Assembly: GCA_003219335.1 (NCBI GenBank)
Contig: QHOF01000278.1
Span: forward strand, 1-5,211
Source: Verrucomicrobiota bacterium
Lineage (GTDB): Bacteria > Verrucomicrobiota > Verrucomicrobiia > Chthoniobacterales > UBA10450
Reading direction: 5' to 3'
DNA: 5,211 nt
This document shows, one piece after another, positions 1-5,211 of this stretch. Position 1 is the stretch's first letter. The number at the start of each line of letters is the position of its first letter. The notes beneath the pieces were generated by a model. The model did no database searches and was not told the origin of the DNA. It was given only the letters and a program-made list of their open reading frames with translations. Made by a program: the position numbers and the translations under genes.

Positions 1-898
1 AAGTCCAAAATTCCTCAAAATCAACTAAATCTGATTTACTGCCAGCGACTGTTATGCCGCTCTTCTCGTCAATAGTAAAGTCTTCCAGATTTGCCTCCAC
101 GTGAACGGTGATGTAATCCTCGCCTTGTTCGGTCCAGGCTTCAGTGATCTCTGTGTTGCGAAGCGCGATGTTCTCGATGCAGTTCCGTCGTCCTTGGTTG
201 CGGAGATCCATCAACTCCCGCTCCCATGAGCGGGCAAGCTCCGGCGCGCAGAGAGAGTTAACCGTTGCTATGTCCAATCGGCTCCAGGCCATCTGCAACT
301 TGAAAAAGATATCTTGACCGGTTTTTATAAACTGGGCAGGGTCAAAGTCACGGTCCAGCATACGAATAGGGCTGAAGTCCGGCTGATCTGCCGCTGTAGT
401 TTCCGGCATCGTGTTGTCGTAAGCGAGAGGATAACCCGCACTTTGGTACTCCATATCCCCATAATTCGGTTCAAGGGCGGGTCTACGCATCATGCTATAG
501 ATAAAGTAGCCGAGGCCTACCAGAAGAAGGATCTCGATCAAGCCGATACCGCTTCCGCCAATGCCTCCCCAACCTCCACCAGCGAAACCGGAGAAAAGCA
601 TTGCGCCCAAAAAGCCTCCCAGGAGACTTCCGGCCAAGCCACGCATAAAACCGCCCGGCTGCGGAGCGACGGGCACGGGTTGCGGTAAAGGTTGACTTGC
701 TTCTCTCGTCGGCTGGACGGGTGGCGCTGTCTGTGAGCGTCGAGCTGGAGCTTGGTAACTACGCGAACCACGGCTTCCGGCAGAGCTGCTTCCGCCGGCG
801 CGCGCTTCCGCATGGCGTTCCAACACGGTCAGCGTCAAACAAACAGTCGTAAGTAAAATCACCAATCGATCCACCGCTCGGTGCGATAAGTTACCCAT
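1..898 (-). CDS. Tim44-like domain membrane protein, 3' end cut by window edge
   Basis: The frame reads without a stop for 299 codons from ATG 898 to the left edge, so the C-terminus is missing. Residues 1-34 look like a signal peptide or anchor: basic start, hydrophobic core near 12-26, and an AEARA cleavage-like motif. A Ser/Arg then Pro/Gln-rich linker covers about 35-82. Residues 83-118 are a Gly-rich hydrophobic segment (GGFMRGLAGSLLGGFLGAM and on), and 119-137 form a transmembrane helix followed by MMRR. From about 185 the sequence matches bacterial Tim44-like domains: DFDPAQFIKTGQDIFFKLQ, an AW motif, then alternating strands ending in a VDFEEFW motif typical of the late part of the domain. 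Probably only a few tens of residues are lost. Mitochondrial Tim44 tethers the import motor, but the role of bacterial secreted or membrane versions is not well defined; envelope association is inferred. The start is supported by a strong Shine-Dalgarno 8 nt upstream. It lies 238 bases downstream of the permease and has its own candidate promoter. Confidence 0.88.
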   Translation of the reverse strand, partial: MGNLSHRAVDRLVILLTTVCLTLTVLERHAEARAGGSSSAGSRGSRSYQAPARRSQTAPPVQPTREASQPLPQPVPVAPQPGGFMRGLAGSLLGGFLGAMLFSGFAGGGWGGIGGSGIGLIEILLLVGLGYFIYSMMRRPALEPNYGDMEYQSAGYPLAYDNTMPETTAADQPDFSPIRMLDRDFDPAQFIKTGQDIFFKLQMAWSRLDIATVNSLCAPELARSWERELMDLRNQGRRNCIENIALRNTEITEAWTEQGEDYITVHVEANLEDFTIDEKSGITVAGSKSDLVDFEEFWT

Positions 899-906
899 GG
901 GCCCTT

Positions 907-914
907 CTCCCCCT
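907..914 (-). promoter_or_regulatory. Shine-Dalgarno site of the Tim44-like gene
   Basis: The minus strand reads AGGGGGAG here, 8 nt before ATG 898. This is a near-ideal ribosome binding site at normal spacing, and it fixes the start of the Tim44-like gene. Confidence 0.75.
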
Positions 915-949
915 GAAATTGAAATAGGCGAGGGCAGTTTAGCTCCGAC

Positions 950-978
950 TTTAAAGAAGCGCCAGCAATTTTTGTCAG
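950..978 (-). promoter_or_regulatory. Candidate sigma-70-type promoter for the Tim44-like gene
   Basis: On the minus strand CTGACA (978-973, five of six consensus bases) and TTTAAA (955-950, four of six) are separated by exactly 17 bp. Transcription would begin near 940-944, giving a leader of about 45 nt that carries the Shine-Dalgarno site. I saw nothing better in the 238-base gap between the permease and this gene. It is a pattern match by eye and the organism's sigma-factor preference is unknown. Confidence 0.45.
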
Positions 979-1136
979 TGCGCGGTGCGAAATCTTTGAC
1001 GGTCTTGCCGATTCGTAGCGGCCCTTCGTGAAGCAATCCTCTAGCTGCAATTGAGGTACTTGTCGCGGTTGCCTTGAGCTGATGAGATGGCGCTAACCTA
1101 GGAAAGATGGAACTTGGCAACGATGAGGTCCAGCTG

Positions 1137-2990
1137 TCATGAACTCAAGTACCATGGAACGTTGATGACGATGATTCGCTGGTCCCCCTTTAGCAGGAGC
1201 AAGGCTTTTAACCATTCTCCGCGCTGATTATACCAACGTCGCTCCACCAGCTCTGGAATCAGCACTGCGATCTCTCTATCAGGATTCTTTCGTTCGAGGT
1301 CCAGTACATAGTCAAGCATTGGGTTGATTACAAAACGGTAAGGTGATTTCAAGATTACCAGCTTGGGAGTCGGTAGGCCGGCATTCTTTGTCGGTTCCTC
1401 GACAAAGCGCATCCAATTCTCGCGCAGGGTGCCATCGCTTCCTTCTCCCGAGTCGATATGTAAAGCCCGCACGTCAGCCGACAAATTCAACGCAAATTGC
1501 AGCCCTCTTTGAGCGATCTTGTTCCAGTGAAGAATCGGAACCACTACTAGCGGCTCTCGTAAATGGCTTACGTCGAGCGGCATCGGATTCGCGGTTTGCG
1601 CTTCCACTTGGTCGTAATGCCGATACACCGCCATCATTAAAATTACCATGGCGGGGATCAGTAGTGTTGTTACCCATGCTCCCTCGGCAAACTTGGCAAT
1701 AGTCACAACAACTACAGTCGTTGCAGTTGCAACAGCTCCCACCCCGTTCACGAACATGCTGCGTCGTGACCGTCGCCCTCTCTTTCGCCGCCAGTGCGCC
1801 ACCATTCCAGCTTGAGAGAGCGTAAACGCCAAGAAGGCGCCGACGGCAAACAGCGGGATTAAACGATCTGTCACCCCGCCGAACAAAATCAGCAAAAAGC
1901 CGGATAACAATGCGAGCGCGCAGATGCCTTGCGAATATACGAGCCGCCTCCCGCGGGAAGCGAACGAGTGGGGAAGATATCCATCCACCGCGACTACGCG
2001 GCAAAGGCGTGGAAAGTCGGCAAAGGCCGTGTTGGCCGAGAGCGCTAGCACCAGCAGAACGGAGCCGATCGTGAGATAGTAGAATGCGCCCTTTCCCGCA
2101 ACCGCCGCGGTTAGTTGAGAGAGTACGCTCTCATAACCCGGCTGCCCTGGGACAGTTGCGCCAATTTGGTAGACTCGCACCAGATATGCGATGCCCGCCA
2201 GCAGCACGATAAGAATCGCAATGATAGCCGTTAGAGTGCGTTGCGCCAATTTCACGACAGGGTCACGGAATGCTCTCACGCCGTTGCTGACCGCCTCGAC
2301 CCCGGTCATTGCAGTGCAGCCGCTTGAAAAAGCTTTGAGCAGTAGCCACGCGCTAACTGTGGCCTGCGCGTGAAGTGAAGGAGGAGCAATTGTCGGCACC
2401 GGATGACCGTCAGCGGCAAGCGACTTGACCAATCCGAGCCCGAGCGTGATGAACAGGGTTCCAACGAAGAGATATGTCGGAAACATAAATACTGCACCCG
2501 TCTCACGAGCCCCGCGGAGGTTCACAATCGTGATCATGAACAAGATCGCCACGCAGAGCGACAGCGTGTGCGGCTGGAGGGACGGAACGGCCGATACGAG
2601 CGCGCCCACACCGGCTGAGATTCCTACTGCCGCCGTAAGCACGTAATCAATCATGAGCGCTGCGGCCGCAACTAAGCCGGGAAAGGCCCCGAGGTTTTGA
2701 CGCGCAACCGTGTAGGAGCCACCACCAGTAGGATAAGCTTCAATGGTTTGGCGGTACGAAAAGTAAACGATCGATAGCAGAATAATGATGCTGGCGCTGA
2801 TCGGAAGAATATAGGTAATTCCAGCAGCGCCCAGTGGAATTAGCAATGTGAGGGCGGCTTCGGGACCGTACGCGGCGGAACTGAGCGCGTCCAATCCAAA
2901 GATAGGAATCCCAGCCGCAGATCCAAGTTTCTCTCCCCTTTCTTCAGACGACCTTAGCGGTCTTCCAAACAGCAGATCCATGAGTGCCAT
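1137..2990 (-). CDS. KimA-like APC-superfamily permease, probable potassium importer
   Basis: This is a 617-residue membrane protein close in length and motif order to B. subtilis KimA (about 607), a proton-coupled high-affinity K+ importer that c-di-AMP inhibits. Visible family motifs are LDALSSAAYGPEA (32-45), SYRQTIEAYPTGGGSYTVA (78-96), MIDYVLTAAVGISAG (113-127), AFSSGCTAMTGVEAVSNG (220-237), SANTAFADFPRL (318-329) and PLFAVGAFLAFTLSQAGM (379-396). About twelve hydrophobic helices end near residue 457; a soluble cytosolic domain follows (about 458-617), as in KimA. Compared with KimA residues I recall at the ion path, D34, Y41, D115, T119, T229 and E232 match D36, Y43, D117, T121, T230 and E233, while S125 is G123 and Y377 is F381. 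I chose ATG 2990 because GGGAG ends 7 nt upstream; GTG 2993 would leave only 4 nt. No clear promoter, ydaO riboswitch or terminator was seen. Automatic annotation would probably say amino acid permease; the family call is strong, the K+ substrate inferred. Confidence 0.9.
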   Translation of the reverse strand: MALMDLLFGRPLRSSEERGEKLGSAAGIPIFGLDALSSAAYGPEAALTLLIPLGAAGITYILPISASIIILLSIVYFSYRQTIEAYPTGGGSYTVARQNLGAFPGLVAAAALMIDYVLTAAVGISAGVGALVSAVPSLQPHTLSLCVAILFMITIVNLRGARETGAVFMFPTYLFVGTLFITLGLGLVKSLAADGHPVPTIAPPSLHAQATVSAWLLLKAFSSGCTAMTGVEAVSNGVRAFRDPVVKLAQRTLTAIIAILIVLLAGIAYLVRVYQIGATVPGQPGYESVLSQLTAAVAGKGAFYYLTIGSVLLVLALSANTAFADFPRLCRVVAVDGYLPHSFASRGRRLVYSQGICALALLSGFLLILFGGVTDRLIPLFAVGAFLAFTLSQAGMVAHWRRKRGRRSRRSMFVNGVGAVATATTVVVVTIAKFAEGAWVTTLLIPAMVILMMAVYRHYDQVEAQTANPMPLDVSHLREPLVVVPILHWNKIAQRGLQFALNLSADVRALHIDSGEGSDGTLRENWMRFVEEPTKNAGLPTPKLVILKSPYRFVINPMLDYVLDLERKNPDREIAVLIPELVERRWYNQRGEWLKALLLLKGDQRIIVINVPWYLSS

Positions 2991-2997
2991 CACTCGG

Positions 2998-3005
2998 CTC
3001 CCTTT
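2998..3005 (-). promoter_or_regulatory. Shine-Dalgarno site of the KimA-like gene
   Basis: The minus strand reads AAAGGGAG, ending 7 nt before ATG 2990 and 4 nt before GTG 2993. The spacing favours ATG 2990 as the permease start. The stop of the small frame at 3012 lies just upstream, so the two are packed as they would be in an operon. Confidence 0.65.
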
Positions 3006-3011
3006 CCTTTA

Positions 3012-3232
3012 TCATCCGAATCCAAATGTTAGTCCATTGCCTCGTACGCCGCCAAAACAGAGTTTACGTCGGCGACGCGGCTTTCGTTTTCCGTTCGCGC
3101 TAACTCTTACGCGAGGAGAATTGTCGATTTGCAGATCCTCCAGAGCGAGGTCGATCTCCCCGTCAATCCTCTGCCCAACCACTCACAGTTTGAAATGAGC
3201 TTCTGCAAGTCAAATTCCTCACCGGAAATCAT
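3012..3232 (-). pseudogene. Possible frameshifted small gene directly upstream of the permease
   Basis: Two overlapping minus-strand frames each look protein-like in only one half. The first, from ATG 3232 (open from GTG 3310), reads MISGEEFDLQKLISNCEWLG, is amphipathic and charged, and then degrades before its stop at 3107-3109. The second becomes open at 3182 and reads VVGQRIDGEIDLALEDLQID, then a strongly basic tail (KRKPRRRRK), and stops at 3012-3014. Joining them near 3180-3185 would give one helical protein of about 73 residues with a basic, possibly nucleic-acid-binding tail. I do not recognise the family. No clear Shine-Dalgarno precedes ATG 3232. It may be a decayed gene, a sequencing indel or chance; its stop lies 21 nt before the permease start. 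Confidence 0.35.
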
Positions 3233-3244
3233 GGTGCGAATATT

Positions 3245-3266
3245 TTGAATCTCTGATTGAATCTCT
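3245..3266. repeat. Short tandem duplication, 12-bp period
   Basis: TTGAATCTCT occurs twice on the plus strand (3245-3254 and 3257-3266), separated by GA, so the period is 12 bp. Twelve is a multiple of three, and on the minus strand it gives a repeated EIQ in the frame that continues into 3232. This looks like a small slippage duplication within the degraded region. Confidence 0.6.
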
Positions 3267-3320
3267 CTGCGCGGCGGTGAAGTTCGACTGGGAGGACCCC
3301 AAACCCGCACGTCCCCTTAA

Positions 3321-3413
3321 ATGAACGACGCCCATGACGCCGACATCGAAAGATTGCCGAATTTGCTCCGGTTCGATTTCCAAAAAAGCGCCGCGGCCAT
3401 AGCCACTGGCACT
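3321..3413 (-). pseudogene. Relic of a short-chain dehydrogenase/reductase (SDR)
   Basis: About 31 codons in one minus-strand frame read SASGYGRGAFLEI followed by EPEQIRQSFDVGVMGVVH. This follows the central Rossmann-fold segment of SDR oxidoreductases: the NNAG-type motif after beta-4 (here degenerate, S-A-S-G), a short loop, the 'leLspEqfrqsfdVNvmGvvh' helix, with the usual VN here VG. The frame is closed by TAG at 3426-3428 on the 5' side and by TGA at 3219-3221 on the 3' side; the residues after VVH no longer resemble an SDR. The N-terminal TGxxxGxG cofactor motif and the YxxxK catalytic pair are absent from the surrounding DNA, and there is no room for the N-terminal half before the kinase stop. 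It is therefore a truncated remnant, not a working enzyme. The call rests on motif recognition alone. Confidence 0.5.
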
Positions 3414-3510
3414 GGGCGGCGTGTGCTATCGGGCGAGGATTCTTCGTGAACAGTAATCCGCTTAAGCTCAGCGTTATAGGATCCACGCTTGAGAACCGGT
3501 CTGGTTGATG

Positions 3511-3536
3511 AAAAAAAAGAGCATGAAATCCCGCTC
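3511..3536 (-). terminator. Candidate intrinsic terminator after the histidine kinase
   Basis: On the minus strand GAGCG (3536-3532) pairs with TGCTC (3523-3519) across an 8-nt loop, one pair being G-U, and is followed at once by eight T (3518-3511). The hairpin starts 3 nt after the kinase stop codon. The short stem makes it weak, but the T-run and its position fit a rho-independent terminator separating the kinase from the permease. Confidence 0.4.
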
Positions 3537-3539
3537 ATA

Positions 3540-5195
3540 TTAAGCCAGCGGAAACGTTAACTTAAAAACGGTCCCCTTTCCCCGTTCACTGGTATAACTA
3601 ATTGTCCCTTCATGGGCTGATACTATTTGCTTCACGATCATCAGACCCAGGCCGGTGCCTTCAGATTTAGTGGTTACAAAGGGCTCAAAAATTCGTATTC
3701 CCCCTAGGATCCCAACCCCAGTATCGATGATGTGGAGATGGAGGTGTTCTCCGGACACAAAAGCTTTCATTGTGAGTTTTCCTCCATCGGCCATAGCCTC
3801 TATGGCGTTCCTGCACAGATTCAGCAGAACCTGCTTCAGCTTGTCCTGGTCTGCCATTATCAGAGGTAAATCTAAGGGGAAATCTATGGCAACCTGAATC
3901 CGACGGCTTGAATATGACGACCTTTCAACGGCCAGAAGCTCTTTGGCTACATCGCACAAGTTTGTTGGCTTTAGCTCGATTTGCTGAGGCTGGGCAAGAG
4001 AGCGAAAGTTCTGCAGGAGCGAAGCCAGCCGGTTAATTTCGCCTGAAAGAGCGTGCACGCTAAAAAGGATTTCGTCTCCTGAAAGTTCCTCATGATTGGA
4101 CAATTCTTCCTTCAGGATGTGAATAGTCATGGCCATGCCAGCTAAGGGATTACCAATCTCATGAGCGAGCAGGGCTGCGGTTCGACCTATCGTGGCCAAG
4201 CGCTCCTCCATGCGAAGCTTTACCTCGGCGTCTTTGCGCTCAAATGCTCGTCCTAACTGGATACCAGCGTGCCTTATCGCATCGGCGAGACGATCATCAG
4301 ATTCTTTTGTCTCCGTTGAGAAAAATTCGAGCACGGCAACAACTTCTTGACTCACACAGACCGGAACGGCGAGACCGGTTTTGATTCCACTCGTCTTCGC
4401 AACTTCTGCTCGCAAAAAATTCGGATCCCTGACTACATCTTCGAGCCAAATAGCTTTTTTGGTTTGTATGGCACGACTGATCAATCCTAGTCCACTCGGG
4501 GTAAAGAGCGCGTCACTCGATTTTTGAAATTCCTGAAATCGCGCTGGATCTTTGACGTACCAAACCCCAGTGGAAACCAGTTGAGGCTTCGGAGCTTGAA
4601 CTCGATAAGCGTGGCCGAGAGACCAGCCCAAATGAGTACAGACATGGTCTATTGTGGATTGAAGGGCTTCATCGATACTTGTAGCCGAGTTGGCGGCTTC
4701 AGCCACGACGCGGAGTAACTGAACGATTTGGTGCTCTCGCTCAAGAGTACTTTCTGCTCGCTTGCGCTCATCAATTTCTATCTGCAATCGTTGATTGGCG
4801 CCTTCTAGCTGAACGGTACGCTCGGCAACTCGGCGCTCCAAATCTTCTTCGTCGCCTTTTTTTGCAGCAGCAAAGAGAGTGATAATGATCCCTTCGGCTA
4901 TAAAAATAATTTGCGAGCCTAAGTCAACCGGACGGTGAATCGCAAAAGACCAAACAGGAGGAATAAAAAAATACTGAATAGCGGCTGCCGATAAACCGGT
5001 AGCTAAAAGCCCGGGATCGCGCCCAAAAAGCCAGGCGCTAAAGAGGATAGGGAGAAAAAAAAGAGGAAAGGGTCTACTCTCGGCAAACTGAAAAAGCAAA
5101 AGTCCACAGGCGGCCGTCACCACCACAGCCAAGGTAGCGAGAATGTAGCCAAGGATTGGTGACACCACAAAACGACGCACGCTGAATATGTGCAC
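3540..5195 (-). CDS. Sensor histidine kinase with DUF4118 membrane domain and GAF domain
   Basis: A 551-residue reading from GTG 5195. Residues about 12-111 form a DUF4118-like (KdpD-type) membrane domain with about four helices and the family pattern FPLFFLPILFSAWLFGRDPG ... YFFIPP. A charged coiled coil follows (about 115-157). Residues about 160-318 are a GAF sensor domain (ISRAIQTKKAIWLEDVVRDP, GLAVPV, LEFFSTE). The HisKA H-box LLAHEIGNPLAGM carries the phospho-acceptor H345. The ATPase domain has N-box N459 and N463 (LNLCRNAIEAM), G1 DTGVGI (491-496), F-box FEPF (503-506) and G2 GTGLGL (513-518), so the enzyme looks active. It would sit in the inner membrane and phosphorylate a response regulator; none is in the window and the downstream gap holds none. 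The frame is open to the right edge with only a weak Shine-Dalgarno (TGGA) before GTG 5195, so the start could lie further upstream. It lacks the KdpD N-terminal and USP domains, so it is not a full KdpD. The signal is unknown. Confidence 0.9.
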   Translation of the reverse strand: MHIFSVRRFVVSPILGYILATLAVVVTAACGLLLFQFAESRPFPLFFLPILFSAWLFGRDPGLLATGLSAAAIQYFFIPPVWSFAIHRPVDLGSQIIFIAEGIIITLFAAAKKGDEEDLERRVAERTVQLEGANQRLQIEIDERKRAESTLEREHQIVQLLRVVAEAANSATSIDEALQSTIDHVCTHLGWSLGHAYRVQAPKPQLVSTGVWYVKDPARFQEFQKSSDALFTPSGLGLISRAIQTKKAIWLEDVVRDPNFLRAEVAKTSGIKTGLAVPVCVSQEVVAVLEFFSTETKESDDRLADAIRHAGIQLGRAFERKDAEVKLRMEERLATIGRTAALLAHEIGNPLAGMAMTIHILKEELSNHEELSGDEILFSVHALSGEINRLASLLQNFRSLAQPQQIELKPTNLCDVAKELLAVERSSYSSRRIQVAIDFPLDLPLIMADQDKLKQVLLNLCRNAIEAMADGGKLTMKAFVSGEHLHLHIIDTGVGILGGIRIFEPFVTTKSEGTGLGLMIVKQIVSAHEGTISYTSERGKGTVFKLTFPLA

Positions 5196-5211
5196 AGAAA
5201 TTCCACAGAGT

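Larger units (their letters stand above)
2991..3539. other. 549-base gap between kinase and permease without an intact gene
   Basis: No frame on either strand here gives a convincing full-length protein. Three pieces are visible on the minus strand: a terminator-like hairpin just after the kinase stop, an SDR-like fragment (3321-3413), and a frameshifted coding-like stretch (3012-3232) that ends just before the permease's ribosome binding site. The longer open frames at 3229-3486 and 3317-3538 have low-quality composition and overlap the SDR fragment in other frames. I found no convincing sigma-70 promoter for the permease, no riboswitch-like leader and no tRNA. The simplest reading is remnants of deleted genes. 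Confidence 0.6.

Noticed and set aside
314..688. 124-residue plus-strand open frame
   Set aside because: It is antisense to the Tim44-like coding region and has no family features.
538..813. 91-residue minus-strand open frame
   Set aside because: It lies wholly within the Tim44-like gene in another frame; the true frame has a clear signal peptide, linker, membrane segment and domain.
859..1050. 63-residue minus-strand frame overlapping the start of the Tim44-like gene
   Set aside because: It overlaps the signal peptide coding region out of frame and runs through the best promoter candidate and the Shine-Dalgarno site. Its residues show no recognisable domain.
1066..1122. Inverted repeat GTTGCC / GGCAAC after the permease as a terminator
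   Set aside because: The arms are only 6 bp with a loop of about 42 nt and no T-run follows on the minus strand.
1474..2004. 176-residue minus-strand open frame
   Set aside because: It is an alternative frame inside the permease, rich in Arg, Cys and Ser as expected of an out-of-frame translation of membrane-protein DNA.
2991..3200. Sigma-70 promoter for the permease (for example TTGACG or TCGACA as -35 boxes)
   Set aside because: No -10 box of acceptable quality lies 16-18 bp downstream of any of these; the TGGACT/GATAAA pair would start transcription within the ribosome binding site.
3229..3486. 85-residue minus-strand open frame
   Set aside because: Its composition is rich in Arg, Cys, Trp and Phe and unlike a folded protein; it overlaps the SDR-like fragment out of frame.
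3317..3538. 73-residue minus-strand open frame beginning right after the kinase stop
   Set aside because: It shares DNA with the SDR-like fragment in a different frame, begins inside the terminator-like hairpin, has no Shine-Dalgarno and no recognisable domain.
1..5211. tRNA, rRNA, CRISPR array, insertion sequence or phage gene
   Set aside because: I looked for cloverleaf arms, regularly spaced repeats, transposase or integrase motifs and terminal inverted repeats on both strands and saw none.

Overview
All the protein genes I can support lie on the minus strand. The base composition is close to balanced. The two longest products look like those of free-living environmental Gram-negative-type bacteria such as Acidobacteria, Nitrospira/NC10 or delta-proteobacterial soil lineages. 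This is a weak guess from protein style; nothing in the window fixes the taxonomy.

Reading in the direction of transcription (high to low coordinates), the first gene is a sensor histidine kinase (3540-5195). It has a KdpD-like DUF4118 membrane domain, a coiled coil, a GAF domain and a complete HisKA/HATPase core. Its frame stays open to the right edge, so the true start may lie outside the window. A small hairpin with a run of eight T sits directly after its stop and may be its terminator. A stretch of about 550 bases without an intact gene follows (2991-3539). It appears to be a small gene graveyard: about 31 codons of a short-chain dehydrogenase (SDR) relic at 3321-3413, then a short coding-like region at 3012-3232 that is readable only if one frameshift is allowed.

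Next is an intact 617-residue permease (1137-2990) of the APC superfamily. It closely resembles KimA (YdaO), the high-affinity potassium importer of Bacillus subtilis, and has the KimA-type cytosolic C-terminal domain. Two positions I recall as potassium-site residues in KimA differ here. After a 238-base spacer with a reasonable sigma-70-type promoter comes a Tim44-like protein (898 down to the left edge). It has a signal peptide, a Pro/Gln-rich linker, a Gly-rich hydrophobic hairpin and most of a Tim44 domain, and is cut by the window edge.

The functional theme is ion and envelope homeostasis: a probable K+ importer beside a kinase carrying the membrane domain known from the K+-responsive sensor KdpD. 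That link rests on proximity and domain type only. The spacing and the putative terminator suggest the three genes are transcribed separately. I found no RNA genes, CRISPR array, insertion sequence, phage gene or c-di-AMP riboswitch. The most unusual material is the degraded DNA between the kinase and the transporter.
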